DNA of 64,000 bases from Vibrio splendidus. Lineage in GTDB: Bacteria; Pseudomonadota; Gammaproteobacteria; Enterobacterales; Vibrionaceae. The notes under the pieces are model-generated. The model was not told the origin of the DNA, ran no database searches, and saw only the letters and a list, made by a program, of their open reading frames with translations. Shown here in pieces: positions 18,486 through 28,513 of the stretch; position 1 is the first letter of the stretch; every line of letters begins with the position of its first letter. The stretch lies in the NCBI RefSeq assembly GCF_024347615.1, contig NZ_AP025508.1:496001-560000 (forward strand), in the 5' to 3' direction. The position numbers and the translations under genes are program-made.

Positions 18486-18508
18486 GAGCCTCTGATTAGA
18501 GGCTCTTT
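18486..18508 (+). other. Intercistronic hairpin between mraY and murD
   Basis: Perfect 8-bp stem GAGCCTCT / AGAGGCTC with loop GATT, followed by only TTTAAAA. The T tract is weak, so it may be a partial terminator or an RNA-processing or stability element inside the long cluster. Confidence 0.6.
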
Positions 18509-18534
18509 AAAACTATTAAGAGCATCTTGTTTAA

Positions 18535-19851
18535 ATGGAACGTTGGCAAAATATTCAAAATGTAGTGGTTGTGGGGCTCGGTATTACCGGGCTCTCTGTC
18601 GTTAAACATCTCGTAAAATATCAGCCTCATACTCATGTGAAGGTGATTGATACTCGAGAGCTACCACCAGGAAAGGAATCTTTACCTGAATCGGTAGAAC
18701 TGCATTCTGGAAGTTGGAATAGCCAATGGTTAGCGGAAGCTGATTTGGTGATTGCTAACCCAGGTATCGCCTTAGCGACGCCTGAAATACAAGATGTTAT
18801 TCAAGCGGGAACTCCGGTTGTTGGCGATATTGAACTGTTTGGCTGGGCGGTAGAGAAACCTGTTGTGGCTATCACGGGTTCCAATGGCAAGAGCACAGTG
18901 ACAGATCTAACGGGTGTGCTTGCTAAAGCTGCCGGTCTTAACGTTGGCGTTGGTGGCAACATCGGTATTCCTGCCTTAGACCTGCTTGAGCTTGATGCCG
19001 ACTTGTATGTGCTTGAGCTTTCAAGCTTTCAGCTAGAGACAACATCCAGTCTAAATCTTGCAGCAGCGGCCTTTTTGAACTTGTCAGAAGATCATATGGA
19101 TCGCTATCAAGGCATGGCCGATTACCGTGACGCTAAATTAAGAATTTTTAACAATGCTCAGTACGCGATTGTAAACCGCGAAGACAAAGAGACTTATCCT
19201 GACCACAGTATGCCATTAGTGACATTCGGACTCGACGACCAAGAGTTTGGTGTGGCGACGATTGATGGTACTGAATGGCTGGTGGATAACAGCAAGCCAG
19301 TATTTCCTACTCAAGATTTAACATTGGTTGGACGTCACAATGTGGCAAATGCGCTAGTCTCGCTAGCACTGCTTAAACAAGTCGGTATTGATTACAGCAA
19401 AAGCCTTGAAGCTCTGAAGGCCTACAACGGTTTAACACATCGTTGCCAAGTGGTGGCTGATAAGCGTTCTATTAAGTGGGTTAACGACTCGAAAGCAACC
19501 AACGTAGCCAGTACATTAGCGGCTCTGTCGGGCTTAGAATATCAAGGCACCTTGTATCTTCTGGTTGGTGGTGTAGGTAAGGGCGCTGATTTTAGTGAGC
19601 TTGAACCTGTGTTGTCACAGCTAGAGCGTGTTCAACTGTGTTGCTTCGGTGAAGATGCCGCGCAATTTATGCCATTGCATCCATCGGCTAAGACGTTTGA
19701 TACCATGCGTGACATTATCGAGAGTGTCTCGAAGCAGTTAGTTGCCGGTGATATGGTGATGTTGTCTCCAGCGTGTGCGAGCTTCGATCAATTTAATAAC
19801 TTCATGGCGAGAGGTGATGCGTTCACTGATCTTGCCCATGAGTATGCCTAA
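18535..19851 (+). CDS. murD: UDP-MurNAc-L-Ala-D-Glu ligase MurD
   Basis: A 438-residue Mur ligase, equal in length to the E. coli enzyme. It adds D-glutamate to UDP-MurNAc-L-alanine in the cytoplasm. Visible motifs are [12 protein letters not shown] (UMP-binding Rossmann part), [13 protein letters not shown] (ATP loop), [17 protein letters not shown] and WVNDSKATN. It starts 57 bases after mraY, past a hairpin, and is followed by ftsW. Confidence 0.97.
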   Translation: MERWQNIQNVVVVGLGITGLSVVKHLVKYQPHTHVKVIDTRELPPGKESLPESVELHSGSWNSQWLAEADLVIANPGIALATPEIQDVIQAGTPVVGDIELFGWAVEKPVVAITGSNGKSTVTDLTGVLAKAAGLNVGVGGNIGIPALDLLELDADLYVLELSSFQLETTSSLNLAAAAFLNLSEDHMDRYQGMADYRDAKLRIFNNAQYAIVNREDKETYPDHSMPLVTFGLDDQEFGVATIDGTEWLVDNSKPVFPTQDLTLVGRHNVANALVSLALLKQVGIDYSKSLEALKAYNGLTHRCQVVADKRSIKWVNDSKATNVASTLAALSGLEYQGTLYLLVGGVGKGADFSELEPVLSQLERVQLCCFGEDAAQFMPLHPSAKTFDTMRDIIESVSKQLVAGDMVMLSPACASFDQFNNFMARGDAFTDLAHEYA

Positions 19852-19873
19852 CGTGTAGAAGGACTAACATTCA

Positions 19874-21070
19874 GTGCAAAGAGTGAAAGAGATTAATCAA
19901 TCCATTTGGCAATGGCTAAACCGTGCCACACCAGAGGCGCTCTACGATCGTCAGTTGGTATGGATTGCTCTTGGACTGATGCTGACGGGCTTGGTAATGG
20001 TAACGTCGGCTTCGTTCCCAATCAGTGCTCGTTTAACCGATCAGCCGTTTCACTTTATGTTCCGTCACGCCATTTTCCTTGTGTTGGCGTTAATCGTATC
20101 CAGCGTCATATTGCAAATTCCAATGAAACGTTGGTTTCAATACAGTATGTATTTATTGGGTTTATCCTTCTTTTTGCTGGTCGTGGTATTGGCTGTCGGT
20201 AAGTCGGTTAACGGTGCATCGCGCTGGATCCCTCTTGGATTATTTAACTTACAACCCGCTGAAGTCGCTAAGTTGTCGCTGTTTATCTTTATGGCGGGTT
20301 ATTTAGTTCGTAAACAAGACGAAGTGAGAAAAACCTTCTTCGGTGGCTTTGGTAAACCGATCATGGTATTCGGTGCTTTTGCTGTGTTACTACTTGGCCA
20401 GCCCGATTTAGGTACAGTAGTTGTAATGCTGGTGACCTTGTTCGGAATGCTATTTATCGCAGGAGCCAAGCTTTCACAGTTTATTGCCTTGATGGTGGCG
20501 GGTATTGCTGCGGTCGTTGGCTTGATTGTTATAGAACCTTATCGTGTTCGACGTGTTACCTCATTTTGGGAACCGTGGAATGACCCGTTTGGCAGTGGCT
20601 ACCAGTTAACTCAATCGCTAATGGCATTTGGTCGTGGTGATTGGATGGGGCAAGGCCTTGGAAACTCGGTTCAGAAGTTAGAATATTTACCAGAAGCACA
20701 TACCGATTTTGTTTTTGCGGTATTGGCTGAAGAGTTGGGTTTTGTTGGCGTGACCTTAGTGCTGATCCTTATTTTTAGTTTGGTGCTTAAAGCCATTTTA
20801 ATTGGCAAAAAAGCCTTCGAGAACGACCAGTTATTCAGTGGTTATCTTGCCTTTGGTATTGGTATTTGGTTTGCTTTTCAGACGCTTGTTAACGTAGGTG
20901 CTGCATCGGGTATTGTTCCGACCAAAGGTCTAACCCTGCCGCTTATCAGTTACGGTGGTTCAAGCCTTATCGTCATGTCAGTCGCGGTTTCTATGCTGCT
21001 GCGTATCGATCACGAATGCCGAATGCAACAAAAAGAACAAGCCGACAATCAAAACGAATTAGTAGAATAA
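19874..21070 (+). CDS. ftsW: Septal peptidoglycan polymerase FtsW (SEDS family)
   Basis: A 398-residue SEDS-family glycosyltransferase with about ten membrane segments that polymerises septal glycan with FtsI. Typical blocks are [65 protein letters not shown] and [15 protein letters not shown]. The start assigned is a GTG at 19874 with AAGGA ten bases upstream; another GTG three codons later is possible. It lies between murD and murG as in other dcw clusters. Confidence 0.95.
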   Translation: MQRVKEINQSIWQWLNRATPEALYDRQLVWIALGLMLTGLVMVTSASFPISARLTDQPFHFMFRHAIFLVLALIVSSVILQIPMKRWFQYSMYLLGLSFFLLVVVLAVGKSVNGASRWIPLGLFNLQPAEVAKLSLFIFMAGYLVRKQDEVRKTFFGGFGKPIMVFGAFAVLLLGQPDLGTVVVMLVTLFGMLFIAGAKLSQFIALMVAGIAAVVGLIVIEPYRVRRVTSFWEPWNDPFGSGYQLTQSLMAFGRGDWMGQGLGNSVQKLEYLPEAHTDFVFAVLAEELGFVGVTLVLILIFSLVLKAILIGKKAFENDQLFSGYLAFGIGIWFAFQTLVNVGAASGIVPTKGLTLPLISYGGSSLIVMSVAVSMLLRIDHECRMQQKEQADNQNELVE

Positions 21071-21082
21071 GAATCTAACGTG

Positions 21083-22144
21083 ATGAAACAAAACAAAAAA
21101 CTTTTAGTGATGGCTGGTGGAACTGGCGGTCATGTTTTCCCAGGGTTAGCGGTGGCGAAAAAGCTTCAGCAACAAGGTTGGGAAATTCGCTGGTTAGGAA
21201 CTGCGGACAGAATGGAGGCGGATCTGGTACCAAAGCATGGTATTGAGATCGACTTCATTAAGGTGAAAGGCCTGCGTGGTCAAGGCATTAGCAAGCTAAT
21301 TAAAGCGCCATTCCAGATTATTAATGCCATACTTCAAGCAAGACAGCACATCAAAGCATGGCAACCAGATGTGGTGCTTGGAATGGGTGGTTACGTGAGT
21401 GGTCCCGGTGGCATCGCGGCATGGTTATCCGGTATTCCTGTAGTTTTGCATGAACAAAATGCAGTGGCAGGTTTAACCAACCAATGGCTATCTAAAATTG
21501 CTAAAAAAGTATTCCAAGCTTTCCCTGGTGCTTTTCCAACGGCTGACGTTGTTGGTAACCCTGTGCGTGAAGATGTTGTTGGCTTAGCTGAACCCGAGCA
21601 ACGCATGGCAGAGCGTGACGGCGATATTCGTATCCTAGTTATGGGTGGCAGCCAAGGTGCTAAAATTCTTAACGATACTCTGCCTGTAACATTGGCTCAG
21701 CTAGGCGCTGGTTTTACTGTGATGCACCAAGCTGGTAAAAACAATCAACAGCAAGTGATTGAACAATACAAATCACATTCTGTAGATAATGTTCAAGTGA
21801 CTGAATTTATTGATGATGTGGCGCAAGCTTATGAGTGGGCAGATCTATTAGTGTGTCGCTCAGGTGCATTAACCGTATCAGAAGTGTCTGCAGCCGGTGT
21901 GGGTTCTATCTTCGTTCCGTTTATGCATAAAGACAGACAGCAAGCGTTGAATGCCGATCACCTAGTTGAATGTGGCGCAGCGTTAATGATTGAACAGCCT
22001 CAATTGACGGCTGATAAGCTAGCGAACACGATTGCTCAGCTTGATAGAAATGAATTAAAAATGATGGCAACAAAAGCTCGTCAAGCAGCCAAGCTTGATG
22101 CTGATGTGACCGTCGCTGAAGCGATTAAAGCTTTAGCAAAATAA
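21083..22144 (+). CDS. murG: MurG, lipid II-forming GlcNAc transferase
   Basis: A 353-residue GT-B glycosyltransferase that adds GlcNAc to lipid I on the inner face of the membrane. The N-terminal glycine-rich loop reads [16 protein letters not shown] and the donor-site region [18 protein letters not shown]. Other conserved blocks are [24 protein letters not shown] and [15 protein letters not shown] at 21083 is preferred over the adjacent GTG at 21080, which would only add one residue. Confidence 0.97.
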   Translation: MKQNKKLLVMAGGTGGHVFPGLAVAKKLQQQGWEIRWLGTADRMEADLVPKHGIEIDFIKVKGLRGQGISKLIKAPFQIINAILQARQHIKAWQPDVVLGMGGYVSGPGGIAAWLSGIPVVLHEQNAVAGLTNQWLSKIAKKVFQAFPGAFPTADVVGNPVREDVVGLAEPEQRMAERDGDIRILVMGGSQGAKILNDTLPVTLAQLGAGFTVMHQAGKNNQQQVIEQYKSHSVDNVQVTEFIDDVAQAYEWADLLVCRSGALTVSEVSAAGVGSIFVPFMHKDRQQALNADHLVECGAALMIEQPQLTADKLANTIAQLDRNELKMMATKARQAAKLDADVTVAEAIKALAK

Positions 22145-22157
22145 TGAGATTGAATTG

Positions 22158-23618
22158 ATGACGATTGAACATACCCAAGACTTAGCGCAAATCCGTGCAA
22201 TGGTGCCAGAGATGCGCCGTGTTAAATCTATCCACTTCATCGGTATTGGTGGCGCAGGAATGAGCGGGATTGCTGAAGTCTTGCTTAATGAAGGCTACCA
22301 GATCACGGGTTCTGATATTGCTCAAAACCCAGTGACCGATCGTTTAGTTAGCAAGGGTGCTACCGTTTACATCGGCCACCAAGCAAGTAACGTTGCTGAT
22401 GCAAGTGTGGTGGTGGTTTCAACCGCTATCAACGAAGAAAACCCAGAGATTATTGCTGCTCGTGAAGCGCGTACACCTATCGTTCGTCGTGCAGAAATGC
22501 TGGCTGAACTGATGCGTTTTCGTCATGGCATTGCTGTGGCAGGTACGCACGGTAAAACCACGACGACCGCGCTAGTGACACAAATATATTCGGAAGCGGG
22601 TTTAGATCCAACTTTCGTAAACGGTGGTTTGGTAAAAAGTGTTGGTACCAATGCTCGCTTAGGTTCGAGTCGTATTCTTATCGCTGAAGCCGATGAAAGT
22701 GACGCGTCATTCTTACACCTGCAACCAATGGTTAGTATTGTGACTAACATTGAAGCGGATCATATGGATACCTACGGCGGCGATTTTGAAACGCTAAAGC
22801 AGACGTTTATTGATTTCTTACACAATCTGCCATTCTACGGTCAGGCTGTGATGTGTGTGGATGATCCGGTAGTACGTGAGCTTATTCCTCAGGTGAGCCG
22901 CCAAGTGATTACCTACGGCTTCTCAGAAGACGCTGATATCCGCATTGAAAACTATGTACAACAAGGTCAGCAAGGCAAGTTTACGGTTGTTCGCAAAGGT
23001 AAAGCCAATCTCGATATTACGTTGAACATTCCCGGTCGCCATAACGCACTGAACGCATCAGCGGCGATTGCGGTTGCGACGGAAGATGACATCAGCGATG
23101 AAGCGATTCTAAAAGCGATGGCTGGAACGGAAGGCACTGGTCGTCGTTTCGATCACCTTGGTGAATATGAAACGGGTAAGGGTGTTGCAATGCTGGTCGA
23201 TGATTACGGCCATCACCCAACCGAAGTTGATGTCACCATTCAAGCTGCGCGAAGTGGTTGGACTGATAAACGTCTTGTGATGATCTTCCAACCGCACCGT
23301 TATAGCCGCACTCGCGATCTGTATGATGACTTCGCGAACGTTCTTGAGCAGGTTGATGTGCTTATTCTGTTAGATGTTTATTCTGCAGGTGAGAAACCTA
23401 TTGCAGGGGCTGACGGACGCTCGTTAAGTCGAACTATTCGTGGGCGTGGTAAGATTGATCCCATCTTTGTTGCTGATATCAACACGCTGCCGTCGGTTTT
23501 AGCCAACGTTATTCAAGGCGGAGACCTTGTTTTAACACAGGGTGCTGGTGATGTTGGTCGTGTAGCGAAGCAACTTGAATCGCTACAATTAGACATTAAT
23601 AAGATGCAAAACGCGTAA
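22158..23618 (+). CDS. murC: UDP-MurNAc-L-alanine ligase MurC
   Basis: A 486-residue Mur ligase that adds the first L-alanine to UDP-MurNAc. It has [18 protein letters not shown] at the N-terminus, the ATP loop [25 protein letters not shown] and [11 protein letters not shown]. The ATG at 22158 is favoured over a TTG at 22155. It is followed by 182 bases and then ftsQ. The D-Ala-D-Ala ligase gene ddlB, which stands between murC and ftsQ in E. coli, is absent from this place. Confidence 0.97.
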   Translation: MTIEHTQDLAQIRAMVPEMRRVKSIHFIGIGGAGMSGIAEVLLNEGYQITGSDIAQNPVTDRLVSKGATVYIGHQASNVADASVVVVSTAINEENPEIIAAREARTPIVRRAEMLAELMRFRHGIAVAGTHGKTTTTALVTQIYSEAGLDPTFVNGGLVKSVGTNARLGSSRILIAEADESDASFLHLQPMVSIVTNIEADHMDTYGGDFETLKQTFIDFLHNLPFYGQAVMCVDDPVVRELIPQVSRQVITYGFSEDADIRIENYVQQGQQGKFTVVRKGKANLDITLNIPGRHNALNASAAIAVATEDDISDEAILKAMAGTEGTGRRFDHLGEYETGKGVAMLVDDYGHHPTEVDVTIQAARSGWTDKRLVMIFQPHRYSRTRDLYDDFANVLEQVDVLILLDVYSAGEKPIAGADGRSLSRTIRGRGKIDPIFVADINTLPSVLANVIQGGDLVLTQGAGDVGRVAKQLESLQLDINKMQNA

Positions 23619-23700
23619 CAGAATACTGTATACAGACTGTGGTTGATCGCTCACTTCTTGCGATTGACCTAAAATTGACCAAAAATCTTATTATCAACGT

Positions 23701-23728
23701 TTGATAGTTTGATTTTGCTCAGTATAAT
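23701..23728 (+). promoter_or_regulatory. Promoter of ftsQAZ
   Basis: TTGATA at 23701-23706, a 16-base spacer, and a perfect TATAAT at 23723-23728, in the murC-ftsQ gap 73 bases before ftsQ. It suggests separate expression of ftsQAZ, as E. coli achieves with promoters inside ddlB. Confidence 0.65.
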
Positions 23729-23800
23729 TCATAGGTTAAAGTAAGTGCTTTTACCTCTATTACGAAGATAGGGAATAGAATTGCGAACCAACGACAGGGA

Positions 23801-24589
23801 ATGCGGGCTTTGGTAGAAGGTACTTTTAGCGAAAACCGCCACCTATTCAGTTTACCATCGCTAAAGAAACACGCTGTAGGCGGGTCTTTTTTTGTCATGG
23901 TACTGCTATTCATTGGATTTCTTTTCTATACCACACTGACTTGGATGTGGGACGATCAGCGATTGCCTCTCTCCAAAATAGTACTTCAAGGCGACTTAAC
24001 TTACGTAACTGCTGGTGATGTTCAACATGCCTTTGGCGAGCTAGAGCATATTGGAACGTTCATGTCGCAAGACATCGGTGTGTTGCAAGACAGTTTAGAA
24101 GCGTTACCTTGGGTTTCAGTGGTGTCCATTCGTAAGCAGTGGCCAGACACAATAAAAGTATTTTTGACTGAGTATCATGCAGCAGCAATCTGGAACGGTA
24201 ACATGCTGTTGAATGATAATGGTCAGGTGTTTAATGGTGATATCGGTCTTTTGAAGGGCGATAGAGTCAAGCTTTACGGCCCAGACGGCACCAGCCAAAA
24301 AGTGATAGAAAAGTGGCGACAAATAACTCCTTTGATTAACAATCTAGGGTTAACCGTTACCTCGCTCGTTCTCAATGAGCGTCGCGCTTGGCAAATAATC
24401 CTAGATAACGGTATCCGTTTAGAACTAGGTAAAGATTCTTTAGATGAGCGTGTTGAACGCTTCATTTCGCTTTACAACGAACTTGGTAGTAAAGCGAATC
24501 AAGTGAGCTACATCGACCTCAGGTATGATACGGGAGCCGCTGTAGGCTGGTTTCCAGAGCAAGAGTTAGAAGAGAGCACAGATGACTAA
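23801..24589 (+). CDS. ftsQ: Cell division protein FtsQ
   Basis: A 262-residue bitopic inner-membrane protein of the FtsQBL complex. A short cytoplasmic part is followed by a membrane segment (about residues 29-48, SFFVMVLLFIGFLFYTTLTW), the POTRA domain (RLPLSKIVLQGDLTYVTAGDVQ...) and the beta domain ending SYIDLRYDTGAAVGW, a conserved C-terminal signature. The ribosome binding site (CAGGGA) is very close to the ATG, so the exact start is slightly uncertain. The stop overlaps the ftsA start by eight bases. Confidence 0.94.
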   Translation: MRALVEGTFSENRHLFSLPSLKKHAVGGSFFVMVLLFIGFLFYTTLTWMWDDQRLPLSKIVLQGDLTYVTAGDVQHAFGELEHIGTFMSQDIGVLQDSLEALPWVSVVSIRKQWPDTIKVFLTEYHAAAIWNGNMLLNDNGQVFNGDIGLLKGDRVKLYGPDGTSQKVIEKWRQITPLINNLGLTVTSLVLNERRAWQIILDNGIRLELGKDSLDERVERFISLYNELGSKANQVSYIDLRYDTGAAVGWFPEQELEESTDD

Positions 24590-25850
24590 GACCGCAGATG
24601 ACAACATAATCGTTGGTCTTGATATAGGCACTGCGACCATATCAGCTCTAGTTGGTGAAATATTGCCTGATGGTCAAATCAATATCATTGGTTCAGGGCA
24701 AAGCCCATCCAGAGGTATGGATAAAGGTGGTGTAAACGACCTAGAGTCGGTAGTGAAGTCAGTTCAGCGAGCCATTGATCAAGCAGAGTTGATGGCGGAA
24801 TGCCAAATCAGCAATGTGTTTATCTCGCTATCGGGCAAACATATCGCAAGCCGAATTGAAAAAGGCATGGGCACTATTTCTGATGAAGAGGTGTCTCAAG
24901 ACGATATGGATCGAGCGATCCATACCGCGAAATCAATTAAAATAGGTGATGAGCAGAGAATTCTGCACGTGATTCCACAAGAATTTACCATCGATTATCA
25001 AGAGGGGATCAAGAATCCACTTGGTTTATCTGGTGTTCGAATGGAAGTCAGTGTTCATCTAATTTCTTGCCACAGCGACATGGCGAGAAACATTATTAAA
25101 GCTGTTGAACGATGTGGTCTCACTGTAGAACAAATCGTGTTTTCAGGACTTGCCTCAAGCAATGCGGTAATTACTGACGACGAGAGAGAGCTTGGAGTAT
25201 GTGTTGTTGATATTGGTGCTGGTACGATGGATATTTCCATTTGGACTGGCGGCGCATTGCGACACACAGAAGTCTTTTCCTACGCAGGAAATGCAGTAAC
25301 CAGTGATATTGCCTTCGCTTTCGGCACGCCAGTGAGCGATGCTGAAGAGATAAAAGTAAACCACGGTTGCGCTCTGAGTGAACTCGTAAGCAAGGATGAT
25401 TCTGTTAACGTCCCTAGTGTAGGTGGCCGTCCATCGAGAAGTTTGCAAAGACAAACTTTGTCGGAAGTGATTGAACCACGTTACACTGAACTTATGGGTC
25501 TCGTTAACCAAACTATTGATACGGTTCAATTACAGCTACGAGATGAAGGTATTAAACACCACCTTGCAGCTGGCGTCGTTCTCACTGGTGGAGCGGCACA
25601 AATTGACGGATTGGTAGAGTGTGCGGAACGTGTTTTCCGCAATCAAGTTCGAGTTGGTAAGCCGTTAGAAGTTAGTGGCTTAACTGACTATGTTAAAGAG
25701 CCGTATCATTCTACGGCGGTTGGTTTACTTCATTACGCAAGAGATTGTCAGATAAGTGATGAGGGTGATTACAGCGAACCTAAGCGTTCAGCACCTTCTA
25801 TGTCAGGCTTGTTTGGTAAATTGCGTAATTGGATACAAAAAGAGTTTTAA
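24582..25850 (+). CDS. ftsA: Cell division protein FtsA (actin-like Z-ring anchor)
   Basis: A 422-residue actin-family ATPase that ties FtsZ to the membrane. Actin-fold motifs are visible: IIVGLDIGTATISALVGE (phosphate 1), VVDIGAGTMDISIW (phosphate 2) and GVVLTGGAAQIDGL (adenosine). The C-terminus ends in an amphipathic helix, MSGLFGKLRNWIQKEF, the membrane-targeting sequence. It overlaps ftsQ by eight bases, and ftsZ starts 31 bases after its stop. Confidence 0.97.
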   Translation: MTKTADDNIIVGLDIGTATISALVGEILPDGQINIIGSGQSPSRGMDKGGVNDLESVVKSVQRAIDQAELMAECQISNVFISLSGKHIASRIEKGMGTISDEEVSQDDMDRAIHTAKSIKIGDEQRILHVIPQEFTIDYQEGIKNPLGLSGVRMEVSVHLISCHSDMARNIIKAVERCGLTVEQIVFSGLASSNAVITDDERELGVCVVDIGAGTMDISIWTGGALRHTEVFSYAGNAVTSDIAFAFGTPVSDAEEIKVNHGCALSELVSKDDSVNVPSVGGRPSRSLQRQTLSEVIEPRYTELMGLVNQTIDTVQLQLRDEGIKHHLAAGVVLTGGAAQIDGLVECAERVFRNQVRVGKPLEVSGLTDYVKEPYHSTAVGLLHYARDCQISDEGDYSEPKRSAPSMSGLFGKLRNWIQKEF

Positions 25851-25881
25851 CCTGAGTTGCAGGAAAAAACGGAGATAACAC

Positions 25882-27111
25882 ATGTTTGAACCGATGATGG
25901 AAATGTCTGACGATGCAGTAATTAAAGTCGTTGGAGTTGGTGGCGGTGGCGGTAATGCTGTTGAGCACATGGTACGTGAATCGATCGAAGGCGTAGAGTT
26001 CATCAGTGTTAATACTGATGCACAAGCCCTTCGTAAAACGAGCGTGAGCAGCGTGATCCAAATTGGTGGTGATATCACTAAAGGTTTGGGCGCTGGTGCA
26101 AATCCACAAGTAGGCCGTGATGCAGCTCTCGAAGATCGAGAAAGAATTAAAGAAGTTCTAACTGGCGCCGATATGGTATTTATCGCAGCTGGTATGGGCG
26201 GTGGTACAGGTACAGGTGCTGCTCCAGTTATTGCTGAAGTTGCGAAAGAGCTGGGTGTGCTAACGGTTGCTGTTGTAACTAAGCCATTTAGCTTTGAAGG
26301 CAAAAAGCGTTTAGCGTTTGCTGAGCAAGGTATCGAAGAGCTTTCTAAACATGTGGATTCTTTAATTACGATTCCAAATGAAAAGCTACTTAAAGTACTT
26401 GGCCGTGGCGTAACACTGCTAGAAGCTTTCGCAAGTGCAAATGATGTACTTAAAAACGCTGTACAAGGTATCGCTGAGCTAATTACTCGCCCTGGTATGA
26501 TTAACGTCGATTTCGCGGATGTTCGCACTGTGATGTCGGAAATGGGTCATGCAATGATGGGTAGCGGTATCGCAAAAGGTGAAGACCGTGCTGAAGAAGC
26601 TGCTGAAACGGCAATTTCTAGCCCATTACTAGAAGACATCGACCTAGCTGGCGCGCGTGGCGTTCTTGTGAACATCACTGCAGGCCTAGATATGCGTTTA
26701 GATGAATTCGAAACTGTGGGTAATACAGTTAAGGCATTCGCTTCTGATAACGCAACGGTTGTTATTGGTACCTCTCTAGACCCTGATATGACGGATGAAA
26801 TCCGTGTAACTGTTGTTGCAACAGGTATCGGCACAGAGAAAAAACCAGACATTACTCTAGTTGCTGGTGGTAAAGCAAAAGTAGCGTCAACGCCTCAACC
26901 TCAAGTTGCTGTTCAAACAGCAGCAAAAGTGGAAGAGAAAGTGGCACAACCATTGCAGGAAAAAACTGAGGTAAAACCTCAAGTTAAACCACAGCCAACA
27001 ACGTCACCTGTTTCTTCGGGTACAGGCGCTAGCCAGAGTGCAGCACCTAAAGCTGAGAAAGAGAGCGGATATTTAGATATTCCAGCATTTTTACGACGTC
27101 AGGCTGATTAA
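25882..27111 (+). CDS. ftsZ: Cell division GTPase FtsZ
   Basis: A 409-residue tubulin homologue that polymerises into the Z ring. The GTP-binding tubulin signature [11 protein letters not shown] and the N-terminal [15 protein letters not shown] loop are intact. A glutamine- and lysine-rich linker (about residues 320-393) leads to the conserved C-terminal peptide [12 protein letters not shown], which binds FtsA and ZipA. It lies in the order ftsQ-ftsA-ftsZ-lpxC. The linker is longer than in E. coli FtsZ (383 residues in all). Confidence 0.98.
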   Translation: MFEPMMEMSDDAVIKVVGVGGGGGNAVEHMVRESIEGVEFISVNTDAQALRKTSVSSVIQIGGDITKGLGAGANPQVGRDAALEDRERIKEVLTGADMVFIAAGMGGGTGTGAAPVIAEVAKELGVLTVAVVTKPFSFEGKKRLAFAEQGIEELSKHVDSLITIPNEKLLKVLGRGVTLLEAFASANDVLKNAVQGIAELITRPGMINVDFADVRTVMSEMGHAMMGSGIAKGEDRAEEAAETAISSPLLEDIDLAGARGVLVNITAGLDMRLDEFETVGNTVKAFASDNATVVIGTSLDPDMTDEIRVTVVATGIGTEKKPDITLVAGGKAKVASTPQPQVAVQTAAKVEEKVAQPLQEKTEVKPQVKPQPTTSPVSSGTGASQSAAPKAEKESGYLDIPAFLRRQAD

Positions 27112-27124
27112 CAAATACCCAAAA

Positions 27125-27152
27125 TTTGACTATCGTCGAATTAATGGTAAAA
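27125..27152 (+). promoter_or_regulatory. lpxC promoter
   Basis: TTGACT at 27125-27130, a 16-base spacer and TAAAAT at 27147-27152 with an upstream TGG (extended -10 like), 56 bases before lpxC. lpxC is often transcribed separately from ftsZ. Confidence 0.65.
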
Positions 27153-27207
27153 TTCGCGGTTGGTAAATACTGACCGTGATTTGTAGCACTGATAACGAGG
27201 CAAGCAG

Positions 27208-28125
27208 ATGATCAGACAACGTACTCTGAAAGAAATTGTGAAAACAACTGGTGTGGGTCTCCACTCTGGTCGTAAAGTCACACTTACTCTTCGCCCGGCA
27301 GCTGCAAATACAGGTATTGTTTATCGTCGTACAGATGTCAATCCACCTGTAGATTTCCCAGCTGATCCAGCATCAGTTCGTGACACTATGTTATGTACTG
27401 CTCTTGTTAATGACGAAGGCATACGTATCTCTACAGTGGAACACCTTAACGCAGCTCTAGCTGGAATGGGTATCGACAACATTATTGTTGAAGTCGATGC
27501 TCCAGAAATTCCAATTATGGATGGTAGCGCAAGCCCATTCGTATACTTGCTACAGCAAGCGGGTGTAGAAACACTGAATGCAGCGAAACGTTTTATTCGA
27601 ATCAAAAAGCCTATCCGTTTTGAAGATGGCGATAAGTGGGCAGAGTTTGTTCCATTTAACGGCTTCCGTATGGACTTTGAGATCGACTTTAACCACCCTG
27701 CAATTGAATCCGATGAGCAACGTTTGTTGTTTGATTTCTCATCACAAGGTTTTGTGAAGCAGATTTCTCGCGCTCGTACTTTCGGTTTCATGCGCGATAT
27801 TGAGTACCTTCAGTCTCAAAACCTAGTACTTGGCGGTAGCTTTGATAATGCTATCGTACTGGACGAATACCGAATTCTTAATGAAGAAGGCCTTCGTTTT
27901 GACAATGAGTTTGTAACTCATAAAGTATTGGATGCGATTGGTGACCTTTACATGTGTGGACACGCTATTATTGGTGAGTTCCGTGCATACAAATCAGGTC
28001 ACGGCCTAAATAACCAACTTTTACGCGCAGTTCTTGCTGACGCCGAAGCTTGGGAATGGGCAACATTCGAAGAAGAAGCTGGCTCTCCAGTTGCTTTCGC
28101 AGAACCGGGTATGGTTCTAGCGTAA
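27208..28125 (+). CDS. lpxC: UDP-3-O-acyl-GlcNAc deacetylase LpxC
   Basis: A 305-residue Zn-dependent deacetylase, the committed step of lipid A synthesis, the same length as in E. coli. It starts [21 protein letters not shown]. The zinc ligands are in [11 protein letters not shown] and in [22 protein letters not shown]. In E. coli LpxC is degraded by FtsH through a C-terminal tail; the tail here, [11 protein letters not shown], is similar in type. A strong terminator follows at 28153. Confidence 0.97.
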   Translation: MIRQRTLKEIVKTTGVGLHSGRKVTLTLRPAAANTGIVYRRTDVNPPVDFPADPASVRDTMLCTALVNDEGIRISTVEHLNAALAGMGIDNIIVEVDAPEIPIMDGSASPFVYLLQQAGVETLNAAKRFIRIKKPIRFEDGDKWAEFVPFNGFRMDFEIDFNHPAIESDEQRLLFDFSSQGFVKQISRARTFGFMRDIEYLQSQNLVLGGSFDNAIVLDEYRILNEEGLRFDNEFVTHKVLDAIGDLYMCGHAIIGEFRAYKSGHGLNNQLLRAVLADAEAWEWATFEEEAGSPVAFAEPGMVLA

Positions 28126-28152
28126 TTGTTGTTTACAACAATATAAGATTTC

Positions 28153-28182
28153 AAAAACCAGGCCATCGGCCTGGTTTTTTTG
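28153..28182 (+). terminator. Terminator of lpxC and the dcw cluster
   Basis: Stem AAAAACCAGGCC / GGCCTGGTTTTT with loop ATC and a run of seven T. Confidence 0.92.
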
Positions 28183-28513
28183 TATCTATTTTCCAGATAC
28201 AGTGTCGTTAACCTCCGGAAATTGCTGGCCAATGGGCTGCTGTCTGCTTAATCCATCAGCAATTAGAAAGAAAAGTTCCAAGCACATCAAACAAATGGTG
28301 TTCTAAATGGTCGTTAGTGTGAAAATTACTTACACTAAAGGGCATTAATTTTAACTCAAGCCTTGAAAACTCTACTCTCAAGTACAATATCAAAGATACT
28401 AGATTTATCTCAGTATCCTTGGTTAGTAACTGAAGACTAGTTCATAGCTAGTAGAGACTGACGGCATTTAAAATAGATCGCGGACGATCTGAGAACGAAG
28501 AGATTCCAAGCAC
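28183..28513 (+). other. lpxC-secA intergenic region with secA leader hairpins
   Basis: These 331 bases hold no gene of normal length. There is no secM, the secretion-monitor gene found here in E. coli, and too little room for a DUF721/dciA gene. Two hairpins precede secA: ACTAG/CTAGT (28436-28452, loop 7) and a perfect AGATCG-CGGA-CGATCT (28475-28490) ending 23 bases before the ATG. The 12-mer TTCCAAGCACAT occurs twice, at 28276 and across the secA start at 28504. A minus-strand ORF of 33 codons (28186-28287) is probably chance or a remnant. Confidence 0.6.

Noticed and set aside
25803..26528. 241-codon minus-strand ORF opposite ftsZ
   Set aside because: It is antisense to a certain FtsZ coding region with normal codon bias; its Ser/Ala/Pro-rich product is a typical shadow.
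28186..28287. Minus-strand ORF of 33 codons in the lpxC-secA gap
   Set aside because: Too short, no clear ribosome binding site, no recognised family; it may be a remnant but nothing proves it.
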